Shown here: piece by piece, positions 36,706-45,695 of the stretch
Layout: each line of letters opens with the position of its first letter
How positions within the stretch are numbered: the first letter of the stretch is position 1
Source of the DNA: Chitinophaga eiseniae
Lineage (GTDB): Bacteria; Bacteroidota; Bacteroidia; Chitinophagales; Chitinophagaceae
Length of the DNA: 64,000 bases
Direction of reading: 5' to 3'
Assembly: GCF_012641265.1 (NCBI RefSeq)
Contig: NZ_JABAHZ010000013.1
Location: forward strand, 1 to 64,000
Notes under the pieces: model-generated
Told to the model about the DNA's origin: nothing
Databases searched by the model: none
The model's input: only the letters and a program-made list of their open reading frames with translations
Translations under genes and position numbers: made by a program

Positions 36706-37143
36706 TTATTGTTGCTGGGCTGTGATGGCGTCACAGGCCTCAAAGATCATTTTATATACAGGAGCAAACATTTTGTCGTCGTAATAAGGGTCCGGTACTT
36801 CCTGTTGTCCTGGCAGCAGGAATTGCACTTTAGCTTTATCGGCCTCGTTGCGGGCTTTTCTTATCACGTCGGCATAGTTGTTCCGGTCCATTACATAGAT
36901 GCGGTCAAAGGTATCGAAATCGGCTGTTTGGAACTGCCGGCCTCTGAGGCTGGAGATGTCCACGCCGTTTTTCCTGGCTTCTTTTACAGACCGGTGGTCG
37001 GGGGAATGGCCTATATGCCAGCTGCCGGTGCCGGCAGAATCAATTTCCCAGTTGAGCCCCCTTTCGGTAGCCAGATGTCGCATTACGCCTTCTGCCAGGG
37101 GAGAACGACAAATATTTCCCAGGCATACCATCAAAATCTTCAT
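36706..37143 (-). CDS. Low-molecular-weight protein tyrosine phosphatase
   Basis: The 145-residue enzyme has the CX5R loop C7LGNICRS at the N-terminus and the general-acid aspartate in VPDPYYDD near the C-terminus. It could act on tyrosine kinases of polysaccharide export, as Wzb does, or on arginine phosphate; no such partner gene is in the window. It is the first gene of a two-gene unit with hisS. A possible -7 element TAGGTTTG is at 37177-37170. Confidence 0.92.
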   Translation of the reverse strand: MKILMVCLGNICRSPLAEGVMRHLATERGLNWEIDSAGTGSWHIGHSPDHRSVKEARKNGVDISSLRGRQFQTADFDTFDRIYVMDRNNYADVIRKARNEADKAKVQFLLPGQQEVPDPYYDDKMFAPVYKMIFEACDAITAQQQ

Positions 37144-37454
37144 ATCGTATCAAAAGATGAATCAGGCCGCAAACCTACAAGATATTATGGAAATGTGTAC
37201 CCATTTGCATCTTTATCGTAGAAACGGGCTCAAAAAGAAGGATTTCAGGCGTAATAAAGCAAAAACTTCCGCAAATTGTAATTAGCGGGAAATGATGAAA
37301 TTTTAAATCAAAAATTTGCGTGATGTTGAAAAAATGCCTCAAATTGCGGCCGGATAGGCGATTGGATGCAGTTTTGTTGCAGTTTTTTAACATTCTTCTA
37401 AAATTCTCTTTACCGGATTAAAAAATTATTTTTTGTATAATTGTAACTCGCAAC
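37144..37454. other. A+T-rich divergent gap
   Basis: These 311 bases separate the phosphatase gene (-) from a small membrane protein gene (+). I see no gene, terminator or long repeat. A short tandem GCAGTTTTGTTGCAGTTTTT occurs near 37370. Promoters for both directions should be here, but only the minus-strand -7 at 37177-37170 matches the consensus. Confidence 0.5.
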
Positions 37455-37697
37455 ATGGAAACACACGAAGAACAGACAAGCAGACGACTGGAAAACAGGT
37501 ATCGGCCAATGGGTGAGCTGATCAGGGGGCTATTTTTTATCCTCTTTGGTTTGTTTGCCATATTCGGAGAACGAATGGGGTTGGCTCATTTCCGTATTTC
37601 ACAAACAACGATGAACATAGCTGGTGCGATATTGCTAATCTATGGCCTCTTTAGGATTTACAATGGAATCAGGAAACTTTTTTTTAACAGGAACTAA
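37455..37697 (+). CDS. Small two-helix membrane protein
   Basis: This 80-residue protein has a charged N-terminal tail of about 24 residues and two membrane helices (about 25-43 and 53-70). A basic C-terminus follows. I do not recognise a named family. It lies 11 bases before a PstS-like lipoprotein gene and is probably co-transcribed with it and the TPR gene. Confidence 0.7.
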   Translation: METHEEQTSRRLENRYRPMGELIRGLFFILFGLFAIFGERMGLAHFRISQTTMNIAGAILLIYGLFRIYNGIRKLFFNRN

Positions 37698-37708
37698 AGA
37701 GGGCAGAT

Positions 37709-38623
37709 ATGTTTTTCAGTTTTAAAAGAATGAATGCTGTATATTTATCAGCACTAATATTGGTGTTAGCGGCTTGTGGCCCAAATCCAAATGCGAAAAA
37801 ACTTGATACAGCCACGGAAGGTACTATTCGCATCAGCGTAGATGAAACGTATAAACCACTCATGGATTCAGAAATAAAAGTTTTTGAATCGCTGTATCCC
37901 AAAGCACATATCGTAGCTTCTTATAAACCGGAAGCAGATTGCTTTAAAGATCTTTTAAATGATAGTGCCCGCCTGGTGATCGTAACCCGCGATTTCAACA
38001 AACAGGAGCTGGAATATTTCAAGCAAATAAAAATTACGCCTAACAGCCTTTTACTTGCCTGGGATGCACTGGCACTGGTGGTGAATAAAGACAATCCTGA
38101 TTCTGTATTTACGATGGATCAGGTGCGTAGCATCATGGACGGTACTGCTAAAGATAGAAAATGGCAACTGGTGTTTGATAATGCCAACTCAAGCACCGTG
38201 CGATACATCATGGACTCCATCAACAAGGGAAAGCCTTTGCCAACAAACACAATGGCTGCCAAAACCAATCCTGAAGTGGTGGATTACGTGTCTAAAAACA
38301 AAGACGCAATTGGTGTGATAGGTGTCAGCTGGATCTCTGATCCCGCCGATTCATTGTCAATGGCCTTCACGAAGCGGGTGAGTGTAGTGAGGTTAAGGGC
38401 AGACAATGGTTCGGATTTTGTTAAACCATACCAGGCTTATATTGGTATTGGTTCCTATCCATTAAAGCGCGGCTTCTTTTTCTGCCTGAAAGAGCCTTAT
38501 CATGGCCTTGGCAGTGGATTTGCAACCTTTCTCGGCAGTTATGAAGGGCAACTGGTCATCAAACAGTTCCGTTTATTCCCCGCCAGACTGAATGTAGTTT
38601 TCCGGGAAGCGAACCTGAAGTAG
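37709..38623 (+). CDS. PstS-like substrate-binding lipoprotein
   Basis: This 304-residue protein has a lipoprotein signal (LVLAACGPNP) and resembles the periplasmic phosphate-binding PstS family. GTIRISVDETYKPLMDSEIKV is the first strand, DSARLVIVTRDF a ligand-loop region, and VVNKDNPDSVFT is typical. An in-frame ATG at 37730 (MNAVYLSALIL) gives a more compact signal peptide and may be the real start. No pstC/A/B genes are near, so transport of phosphate cannot be assumed. Confidence 0.8.
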   Translation: MFFSFKRMNAVYLSALILVLAACGPNPNAKKLDTATEGTIRISVDETYKPLMDSEIKVFESLYPKAHIVASYKPEADCFKDLLNDSARLVIVTRDFNKQELEYFKQIKITPNSLLLAWDALALVVNKDNPDSVFTMDQVRSIMDGTAKDRKWQLVFDNANSSTVRYIMDSINKGKPLPTNTMAAKTNPEVVDYVSKNKDAIGVIGVSWISDPADSLSMAFTKRVSVVRLRADNGSDFVKPYQAYIGIGSYPLKRGFFFCLKEPYHGLGSGFATFLGSYEGQLVIKQFRLFPARLNVVFREANLK

Positions 38624-38659
38624 AAAAAAAACACAACTAAAACTAAAAAACCAGATTGC

Positions 38660-40423
38660 ATGAACAAACGGAAAAGTTTAATCGTAGCATTGCTTTGCGC
38701 TGCATCTAGCGGTGTGATGGCCCAATCTGTGGAAGACGGAGTGAAAGACCTGTATTATGGTAAATACCTGTCTGCCAAGCAGAATTTAGAGAAGGTGATA
38801 GCAGCAAAGCCTACGGAGGACAAAGCTTATTATTACCTCGGTATAGCACAGCTCGGACTGGAAGATGTTGCAGGTGCTGCAGCTACTTTCCAGAAAGGTT
38901 TACAGGCAGTGCCTACTTCAGCCTTATTACAGGCAGGTATGGGCCGTATTGATCTGATCAATGGTAATGCCGCTGCTGCAAAACAGAAATTTGAAGCTGC
39001 CAGTGCTGCTACCCAGGGCCGCGACGGGGATGTAGCCCGCGCCATAGCCGATGCCAACACAGAAATTAAAGGTGGTGATCGTCCTTATGCCCTTACTGTG
39101 ATGGAGAAACTCCTGAACAATGAAGGCCGCAAAAAGAAAGAACAATACACACCGATCGCAGCTGATTATATCGAATTAGGAGATGCATACCGCTTCCTGG
39201 GTGGTGAAAATGGTGGTAAAGCCATCACTACTTATGAAAAAGCGCTGGAAGTGGATCCTAACAACGCAGAAGCTGTAATGAAAGAAGGTTTGGTAAACTA
39301 CAACGCCAGGCTGAAATCTGAAGCGGTAGCTGATTATACCAAAGCTACCAACATGGACGCCAACTATGGCCCGGCTTACTACGAACTGTTTAACTTCTAC
39401 ATTACTCCGAAGAAAGACCAGTTATCGTGGGACGAAGCTGCCAAATACCTGGAAAAATATATGGCAGTTGCTGACCCGGCAGATAAAACCAAGAACCAGT
39501 ACCTGGGCGCTTACATCGCTTTCTTCAAGAAAGACTATGATAACGCCATCTCTAAAGGTCAGGCTACCCTGGCAGGTGCTAATGAGCTCTATACCAATAA
39601 GCTGAACCTGCTGATCGGGGATGCTTACCTGCAGAAAGGCGATTCCCTGAACGCTAAGAAAACAATGGATGAGTATGTAGCTAAAGTAGGCGAATCCAAA
39701 CTGGACTCGAACGACTATAAGCTGTTGAGTACTATCTACATGCGTTTAAAATCTGCTGATACTGCTACTCAAACCCAGTATACAGAAAAGGCGCTGGGTT
39801 ACCTGGAAAAATATGCAGGTTCTATCACAGCCAAGGATCCTGAAACCTTTATCCAGATTGCAGAACAGTTGAAAGGTGCCAGGAAATATGCGGCTGCTGC
39901 TGATTGGTATGGAAAAGCCAATGAAATAAGCCTGGCCAATAAAGAGCAATTACAGGCCATTGATTATTTCAACGTGGGTATCAACTACTACTATGGCGCA
40001 GTAAACGTTAAGCCTTCTGATACCGCCCTGCTGACAAAAGCAGATGCTGCTTTCCAGAAAGTAATTGAGGCAAAACCAGAGCTGGGCACCGGTTACTACT
40101 GGAGAGGTATGACTAACTTCGTTAAAGATCCACAGGCGCAGGAAGGTATAGCTAAGCCTTACTACGACAAATACATCGAAATTTCAGAAGTAGATCCGGC
40201 TAAAAACAAGAGTACGCTGATCAACGCTTATACTTATGAGTTGTTATATTACTACTTTAAGGAGGATAAAGCGAATTTGAAGGTATATGCGGATAAACTG
40301 ATTGCTTTAGATCCAAATAACGGCACCGTTAAGCAAATCACAGAAAATATGGCTGCCCGCGAAAAAGCGGCTAACAAGCCAGCAGCTAAACCAGCTGCTA
40401 AGGCAGGCCAGAACAAGAAATAA
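38660..40423 (+). CDS. Exported tetratricopeptide-repeat protein
   Basis: This 587-residue protein has a signal peptide (1-21, ending VMAQ). TPR-like helical pairs run through most of its length; AYYYLGIAQLGLEDVAGAAA, TTYEKALEVDPNNAEA and AYYELFNFYI are examples. The C-terminal tail is Ala/Lys/Pro-rich (PAAKPAAKAGQNKK). It is probably a periplasmic scaffold. It follows the PstS-like gene by 36 bases and ends in a strong terminator. Confidence 0.85.
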   Translation: MNKRKSLIVALLCAASSGVMAQSVEDGVKDLYYGKYLSAKQNLEKVIAAKPTEDKAYYYLGIAQLGLEDVAGAAATFQKGLQAVPTSALLQAGMGRIDLINGNAAAAKQKFEAASAATQGRDGDVARAIADANTEIKGGDRPYALTVMEKLLNNEGRKKKEQYTPIAADYIELGDAYRFLGGENGGKAITTYEKALEVDPNNAEAVMKEGLVNYNARLKSEAVADYTKATNMDANYGPAYYELFNFYITPKKDQLSWDEAAKYLEKYMAVADPADKTKNQYLGAYIAFFKKDYDNAISKGQATLAGANELYTNKLNLLIGDAYLQKGDSLNAKKTMDEYVAKVGESKLDSNDYKLLSTIYMRLKSADTATQTQYTEKALGYLEKYAGSITAKDPETFIQIAEQLKGARKYAAAADWYGKANEISLANKEQLQAIDYFNVGINYYYGAVNVKPSDTALLTKADAAFQKVIEAKPELGTGYYWRGMTNFVKDPQAQEGIAKPYYDKYIEISEVDPAKNKSTLINAYTYELLYYYFKEDKANLKVYADKLIALDPNNGTVKQITENMAAREKAANKPAAKPAAKAGQNKK

Positions 40424-40444
40424 GCATTGAAAAATGTCAAATAG

Positions 40445-40480
40445 CTAAAAAACCTCCTGTACTTACAGGAGGTTTTTTAG
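40445..40480 (+). terminator. Terminator of the TPR gene
   Basis: CTAAAAAACCTCCTGTA (40445-40461) and TACAGGAGGTTTTTTAG (40464-40480) are perfectly complementary, with six T inside the descending arm. It separates the TPR gene from the nuo promoter. Confidence 0.92.
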
Positions 40481-40523
40481 TTTCCGGTTGGTGAAAAAAG
40501 ATAATATTTTACCTACTAATAGA

Positions 40524-40554
40524 TTTGATATTTGGTCAACTTACAGTATTTTTG
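40524..40554 (+). promoter_or_regulatory. Promoter of the nuo operon
   Basis: TTTG (40524-40527) and TATTTTTG (40547-40554) are separated by exactly 19 bases. The nuoA start codon at 40587 is 33 bases beyond. This rules out an earlier in-frame start for nuoA at 40488, since it would precede the promoter. Confidence 0.85.
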
Positions 40555-40586
40555 CGCATTCGGACAATGTTTTTATCGGGAAGCTT

Positions 40587-40982
40587 ATGTATACAGACAC
40601 TGTATTTTTGTCAGCAACGACTACTCCTTTCAGCTATTTCCCTATAGTACTGCAATTAATTGCTGCTTTAGGTTTCGTAGGGATCACGATGTTAGCTACT
40701 CACTTTTTGGGTCCCAAGCGTAAAACCAGCGATAAGCTTATTAACTTTGAGAGTGGAATCGAGCAAAAGGGAAATGCCCGCCAGCCGGTAGCTATCAAAT
40801 ACTTCCTCACCGCTATTCTTTTCGTGTTATTTGATGTGGAAGTTATCTTTTTCTACCCTTATGCTGTGAATTTCAAGGAGCTGGGTTGGGAAGGCTTCAT
40901 GGCTGTGTTGATGTTTGTGGGTTTCTTCTTGTGTGGTTTTATTTATATCACGAAGAAGGGTGCCCTGAAGTGGGAAGACTAA
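40587..40982 (+). CDS. nuoA: NADH-quinone oxidoreductase subunit A
   Basis: This membrane subunit of complex I has 131 residues and three helices. FESGIEQKGNARQPVAIKYFLTAI and LFDVEVIFFYPYAV are the conserved loop and second helix. The start at 40587 is set by the promoter just upstream and gives the usual length. It opens a 14-kb unit with all of nuoA to nuoN in order. Confidence 0.95.
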   Translation: MYTDTVFLSATTTPFSYFPIVLQLIAALGFVGITMLATHFLGPKRKTSDKLINFESGIEQKGNARQPVAIKYFLTAILFVLFDVEVIFFYPYAVNFKELGWEGFMAVLMFVGFFLCGFIYITKKGALKWED

Positions 40983-41006
40983 TCTTAAACCTCTAAATTA
41001 AATCCA

Positions 41007-41570
41007 ATGGCTCGTCCGGTTCAATATAATAATAAAGTGAAGATGGTGGAAATCCCTGATGGATATTCCGGTGAAGGATTTTATGCCACCTCTTTTGATA
41101 AGGCAATAGGCCTGGCGCGTAAAAACTCCATCTGGCCTTTACCTTTCGCTACATCCTGCTGTGGTATTGAGTTTATGGCTACCATGGCGGCAACATATGA
41201 TATGGCGCGTTTTGGAGCAGAACGTATGGCTTTTACGCCGCGTCAGTGCGATTTGCTGATGGTAATGGGTACTATTTCCAAGAAAATGGGACCTATTGTA
41301 CGCCAGGTATATCTGCAGATGGCGGAACCACGCTGGGTAATGGCGGTAGGCGCCTGCGCCTGCAGCGGTGGTATATTTGATACTTACTCCGTATTACAGG
41401 GTATAGACCAGGTAATTCCGGTAGATGTATATGTACCAGGATGTCCTCCAAGACCAGAAGGAATTATCGACGGCTTCATGAAAATACAGGAACTCGTAGG
41501 GCAGGAAAGTCTTCGCCGTCGTAACTCCGACAAGTATAAGGAGCTGATGGAATCCTACGGTATCAAGTAA
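41007..41570 (+). CDS. nuoB: NADH-quinone oxidoreductase subunit B
   Basis: This 187-residue peripheral subunit holds cluster N2. The tandem cysteines are in ATSCCGIEF, with further ligands in GACACSGG and VPGCPPRPE, completing the four-cysteine site. It sits next to the quinone pocket with NuoD. Confidence 0.97.
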   Translation: MARPVQYNNKVKMVEIPDGYSGEGFYATSFDKAIGLARKNSIWPLPFATSCCGIEFMATMAATYDMARFGAERMAFTPRQCDLLMVMGTISKKMGPIVRQVYLQMAEPRWVMAVGACACSGGIFDTYSVLQGIDQVIPVDVYVPGCPPRPEGIIDGFMKIQELVGQESLRRRNSDKYKELMESYGIK

Positions 41571-41583
41571 GGAGAGGGAATGG

Positions 41584-41604
41584 TTAATTGTAAATCGTAA
41601 ATTT
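41584..41604 (+). repeat. TTAATTGTAAATCGTAA-type short repeat
   Basis: This A+T-rich stretch in the 44-base nuoB-nuoC gap resembles 49444-49464 in the nuoJ-nuoK gap (TTAATTGGTAATTCGTAATTT). It looks like a short dispersed repeat within the operon. Confidence 0.4.
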
Positions 41605-41614
41605 CAAATTGTTA

Positions 41615-42130
41615 ATGTCTTTAACAAACGAACGCATACAGCAACGCCTGACGGAGAAATTTGGAGATGTGCTTAGCGGCTTTGAAGAGCCGTACGGACT
41701 GCTTACCCTCACCGCCCAGAAAGATTATAACCTGAAAGTAATGCAATTCCTGTTTGATGATGAGGAATTGCGTTTTCGTTTTTTAACGGATATCACCGCT
41801 GTGCATTACCCGGAAAGAAAGAACGAAGAACTGGCAGTAGTATATCACCTGCACAACCTGCAGGACAATATCAGGCTCCGTCTGAAAGTATTTACGCCTG
41901 TGGCCAAACCGGACGTTTTTACCGCTACCAGCTTATATGAATCGGCTAACTGGATGGAACGCGAAACTTACGATTTCTTCGGGATCAATTTTGTTGGCCA
42001 TCCTAACCTGATCCGTGTACTGAATGTGGACGAAATGACCTATTTCCCCATGAGAAAGGAATTTCCGCTGGAAGACGCTATGCGTATTGACAAGGATGAT
42101 GAGATGTTTGGAAGGGGAGGAAATATTTAA
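41615..42130 (+). CDS. nuoC: NADH-quinone oxidoreductase subunit C
   Basis: This 171-residue subunit of the connecting module has the family block REFPLEDAMRI written here as RKEFPLEDAMRID and WMERETYDFFGINFVGHPNL. It is not fused to NuoD. The ATG at 41615 is preferred over an in-frame TTG two codons earlier, inside a repeat. Confidence 0.94.
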   Translation: MSLTNERIQQRLTEKFGDVLSGFEEPYGLLTLTAQKDYNLKVMQFLFDDEELRFRFLTDITAVHYPERKNEELAVVYHLHNLQDNIRLRLKVFTPVAKPDVFTATSLYESANWMERETYDFFGINFVGHPNLIRVLNVDEMTYFPMRKEFPLEDAMRIDKDDEMFGRGGNI

Positions 42131-42142
42131 TACAACCAGGCT

Positions 42143-43363
42143 ATGTTAGATCAGAAACAACATATAAAACTGCCGGAAGGCTCCATCGAAAAAGACACCA
42201 CCACGCTGAACCTGGGTCCTACCCACCCGGCTACCCACGGCGTATTTCAGAATATCCTGGAAATCGATGGTGAACGTATTGTCAGCGCGGTACCTACCGT
42301 AGGGTATATCCACCGCGCATTTGAGAAGATTGCGGAGCGCCGTCCTTATTACCAGATTACACCACTTACCGACCGTCTTAACTACTGTTCCGCCCCTATC
42401 AACAACATGGGATGGTTACTCACCGTAGAAAAGCTCCTGGGTATCGAAGTACCTAAACGGGTAGACTACCTGCGTGTGATTATCATGGAACTGGCACGTA
42501 TTGCAGATCACCTGATCTGTAGCTCTGTAATGGGCGTGGATACCGGTGCTTTAACCGGTTTCGTATACGTGATGACCTACCGGGAATTGATATACGAAAT
42601 TTACGAAGAAATATGCGGTTCCCGCCTGACCACCAACATTGGTCGTATCGGCGGTTTTGAAAGGAATTTCACGCCAACTGCATTTGCCAAAATAGAACGC
42701 TTCCTGGCAGAATATCCTGCTGTACTGAAAGAATTTGAAACCCTGCTTACCCGTAACCGTATCTTCATGGAACGTACCCAGGGTGTAGGCGCAATCAGTG
42801 CAGAGAGAGCACTCAGCTATGGCTTTACAGGTCCTAACCTGCGTGCAGCCGGCGTTGACTACGATGTACGTGTAGCTAATCCGTACAGCTCCTACCAGGA
42901 CTTCGACTTTTCAGTACCGGTAGGTACTACCGGCGATAGCTACGACCGCTTCCTGGTGCGTAACGCCGAAATGTGGGAAAGCATCAGCATTATCCGCCAG
43001 GCCATGGAGAAACTGAAATCCCTGCCGGCAGATGTATACCATGCAGATGTACCTGCTTACTACCTGCCTGATAAAAAGGATGTATATACGAAAATGGAAG
43101 CCCTTATCTATCACTTTAAAATAGTAATGGGGGAAACAGATATATTACCGGGTGAGGTGTACAATGCCGTGGAAGGAGCAAATGGTGAACTTGGATTTTA
43201 CCTGATCAGCGATGGTGGCCGTAGTCCTTACAGACTGCATTTCCGCCGTCCCTGCTTTATTTACTACCAGGCTTACCCTGAGCTGATTAAAGGTTCCATG
43301 CTGAGCGATGCCATCGTTTGTATGAGCAGCCTGAACCTGATTGCGGGAGAACTGGATGCCTAA
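42143..43363 (+). CDS. nuoD: NADH-quinone oxidoreductase subunit D
   Basis: The 406-residue subunit forms most of the quinone-binding pocket. NLGPTHPATHGVFQNILEIDG, VGYIHRAFEKIAE and the C-terminal region SDGGRSPYRLHFRRPCF are conserved. The His residues that line the pocket are present. It lies 12 bases after nuoC. Confidence 0.97.
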   Translation: MLDQKQHIKLPEGSIEKDTTTLNLGPTHPATHGVFQNILEIDGERIVSAVPTVGYIHRAFEKIAERRPYYQITPLTDRLNYCSAPINNMGWLLTVEKLLGIEVPKRVDYLRVIIMELARIADHLICSSVMGVDTGALTGFVYVMTYRELIYEIYEEICGSRLTTNIGRIGGFERNFTPTAFAKIERFLAEYPAVLKEFETLLTRNRIFMERTQGVGAISAERALSYGFTGPNLRAAGVDYDVRVANPYSSYQDFDFSVPVGTTGDSYDRFLVRNAEMWESISIIRQAMEKLKSLPADVYHADVPAYYLPDKKDVYTKMEALIYHFKIVMGETDILPGEVYNAVEGANGELGFYLISDGGRSPYRLHFRRPCFIYYQAYPELIKGSMLSDAIVCMSSLNLIAGELDA

Positions 43364-43420
43364 CAGGGAGCTGATAGACTCCGGTAAAGAATATTTTGAA
43401 GATTAAAGCTGATTAAAATA

Positions 43421-43924
43421 ATGGCTGAGGTTCAATTTTCGGAAGAGAAACTGAATAAAGTAAAAGAAATCATTGCACGCTACCCGGCAGGGAAGCAGAA
43501 AAGTGCATTGATACCAGTGCTGCACCTGGCTCAGGAAGCATTTGGGGGATGGCTGAGTGCAGAAACAATGGACTACGTTGCATCTCTATTGCAACTGGAG
43601 CCGATTGAAGTGTATGAAGTAGCTACTTTCTATAGCATGTTTAACCTGAAACCGGTAGGTACTTACCTTTTTGAGGTATGTCAAACAGGTCCGTGCATGG
43701 TAAGTGGTTCTGATCAGATTGTTGATTATATAAAAAATAAACTGGGTATTGGTGTGGGCGAAACTACAGCAGACGGGATGTTTACCCTTAAAACGGTAGA
43801 ATGCCTGGGCGCCTGTGGGTACGCACCGATGATGCAGCTGGGTAAACATTACCGCGAGCATCTGACACCTGCCAAGGTAGATGAAATCATTGCAGAATGC
43901 AGATCTAAAGCAAACGCAAACTGA
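43421..43924 (+). CDS. nuoE: NADH-quinone oxidoreductase subunit E
   Basis: The 167-residue thioredoxin-fold subunit binds a [2Fe-2S] cluster through CQTGPC and CLGAC, all four cysteines being present. It belongs to the NADH dehydrogenase module with NuoF. Its stop codon shares one base with the next start (TGATG). Confidence 0.96.
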   Translation: MAEVQFSEEKLNKVKEIIARYPAGKQKSALIPVLHLAQEAFGGWLSAETMDYVASLLQLEPIEVYEVATFYSMFNLKPVGTYLFEVCQTGPCMVSGSDQIVDYIKNKLGIGVGETTADGMFTLKTVECLGACGYAPMMQLGKHYREHLTPAKVDEIIAECRSKANAN

Positions 43925-44136
43925 TGCATCCAAAAAACAACCTGCCCATGCGTGTAAGGGACATGTATCAGCGGCACAAACTGCAAATCGTAGAAGCACT
44001 TTTACTGGTGGGATTACTCACCGCATTGTGGCGAATCGATAACTGGCTGGTTTCCCTTATCTGTGGCGTTAGCGCCGGCCTCCTGTTTTACAGACTGGCA
44101 GACCGCATTTCGCAACATGGTATACGTAAGGCATAA
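43924..44136 (+). CDS. Small membrane protein inside the nuo operon
   Basis: This 70-residue frame starts in TGATG overlap with the nuoE stop codon, which implies translational coupling. The product has a basic N-terminus (RVRDMYQRHKLQ) and two helices (about 21-37 and 42-58). An ATG at 43951 could also be the start. It is not one of the 14 standard complex I subunits and I do not recognise it. It could be an accessory or assembly protein. Confidence 0.65.
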   Translation: MHPKNNLPMRVRDMYQRHKLQIVEALLLVGLLTALWRIDNWLVSLICGVSAGLLFYRLADRISQHGIRKA

Positions 44137-44201
44137 AAGATATACACAAAAATCATTGATGGGATCGGATAGTCTGATACCATTACACCATAAGGAAGAA
44201 A

Positions 44202-45563
44202 ATGGGACGCAAATTACTGTTAGATAAAGCACATATAGAAGGCATCCGGTACTATGACACCTACCGGAGCAATGGCGGTTATGCTGCAGCGGAAAAAGCG
44301 CTGAAAACCATGGGACCCGATGCGGTACTGGAAGAAGTGAAGAAGAGCGGCCTGAGAGGTCGCGGTGGTGCAGGTTTTCCTACCGGTTTAAAGTGGAGTT
44401 TCATCGCCAAACCGGAAGGCGTACCCCGCTACCTGGTTTGTAATGCGGATGAATCGGAACCAGGTACGTTCAAAGACCGTTACCTCATGGAATTCATCCC
44501 CCACCTCCTCATTGAAGGGCTCATTATCTCCAGCTTTACCCTTGGCGCTAACAGTGCTTACATCTACATCCGCGGTGAATATGCATGGATTCCGGACATC
44601 CTAGAACAGGCCATTGCAGAAGCAAAAAATAAAGGCTGGCTGGGTAAAAACATTCTCGGTACCGGCTTCGATCTGGAAATATATGTACAACGCGGCGCCG
44701 GCGCCTATATCTGTGGTGAAGAAACAGCCTTGATCGAATCGCTGGAAGGTAAGCGCGGTAATCCCCGTATCAAGCCTCCATTCCCGGCGGTAAAAGGATT
44801 ATGGCAGTGCCCTACCGTGGTAAATAACGTGGAAACACTGGCAGCAGTAGTGCCTATCATCAACATCGGCGGCGATGAGTATATCAAGTATGGCACCGGC
44901 AAATCTACCGGTACCAAACTGATTTCGGCCTGTGGCAATATCAACAAGCCCGGTGTATACGAAATTGAAATGAATATCTCCGTGGAAGAGTTCATCTATT
45001 CTGATGAATATTGCGGTGGTATCAAAAATAACAAACGCCTGAAAGCCTGTATCCCCGGCGGATCTTCTGTACCGGTGTTACCGGCCAACCTGCTGCTGAA
45101 AACAGCAAAGGGCGAAACCCGCATGATGACTTATGAGAGTCTTGCTGATGGCGGATTTGCAACAGGTTCTATGCTCGGTTCCGGTGGATTTATTGTGATG
45201 GATGAAGACCAGTGTATTGTACGCAATACACTCACTTTTGCCCGCTTCTACCACCACGAAAGCTGTGGTCAGTGCAGCCCTTGCCGTGAAGGTACCGGTT
45301 GGATGGAGAAAGTATTGAAGAATATTGAGTACGGTAAAGGTAAAATGAGTGATATAGACCTGCTCTGGGACATTCAACGTAAGATAGAAGGAAATACTAT
45401 TTGCCCGCTTGGCGATGCTGCTGCATGGCCGGTGGCTGCCGCTATACGCCACTTCCGTGACGAATTTGAATGGCATGTGGCACATCCACAGGAGGCCCTG
45501 ACCCGGAACTTCGGGCTGGCGCATTATGCGGATCCATTGCCTGCTCCGGTAGCAGCTGTGTAA
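44202..45563 (+). CDS. nuoF: NADH-quinone oxidoreductase subunit F
   Basis: The 453-residue subunit binds NADH, FMN and cluster N3. GLRGRGGAGFPTGLKW is the nucleotide loop, NADESEPGTFKDR and GAYICGEETALIESLEG contribute to the FMN site, and ESCGQCSPCREGTGW with a later CPLGD supply the [4Fe-4S] ligands. The repeat-flanked cassette begins 4 bases after its stop. Confidence 0.97.
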   Translation: MGRKLLLDKAHIEGIRYYDTYRSNGGYAAAEKALKTMGPDAVLEEVKKSGLRGRGGAGFPTGLKWSFIAKPEGVPRYLVCNADESEPGTFKDRYLMEFIPHLLIEGLIISSFTLGANSAYIYIRGEYAWIPDILEQAIAEAKNKGWLGKNILGTGFDLEIYVQRGAGAYICGEETALIESLEGKRGNPRIKPPFPAVKGLWQCPTVVNNVETLAAVVPIINIGGDEYIKYGTGKSTGTKLISACGNINKPGVYEIEMNISVEEFIYSDEYCGGIKNNKRLKACIPGGSSVPVLPANLLLKTAKGETRMMTYESLADGGFATGSMLGSGGFIVMDEDQCIVRNTLTFARFYHHESCGQCSPCREGTGWMEKVLKNIEYGKGKMSDIDLLWDIQRKIEGNTICPLGDAAAWPVAAAIRHFRDEFEWHVAHPQEALTRNFGLAHYADPLPAPVAAV

Positions 45564-45567
45564 GTCA

Positions 45568-45598
45568 CGCAGAGGCGCAGAGAAGCAGAGCAGCAAAG
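45568..45598 (+). repeat. Left arm of the repeat pair flanking the GxxExxY gene
   Basis: The 31-base purine-rich arm CGCAGAGGCGCAGAGAAGCA... matches the reverse complement of 46083-46113 at 24 of 31 positions. A polypurine tract continues to about 45655. The arm begins 4 bases after the nuoF stop. Confidence 0.75.
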
Positions 45599-45695
45599 GA
45601 AAAAGGAGAAAAGAAAGAATAGAAAGGATAGAATAGAAGGAGAAGAGAAGATTTTCATTACTGAAAGTAGTTAACCCACGATAAAACTTTCATCC

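Noticed and set aside
37175..37393. A 72-codon minus-strand frame upstream of the phosphatase gene
   Set aside because: It has no recognisable features and would occupy the expected promoter region of the phosphatase gene.
40488..40586. A longer nuoA reading from 40488
   Set aside because: The consensus promoter at 40524-40554 lies within it, so the transcript begins after this start.
45600..45655. Polypurine tract before the GxxExxY gene as a triplex-forming element
   Set aside because: The tract lacks mirror symmetry, so it is treated as part of the degenerate repeat.
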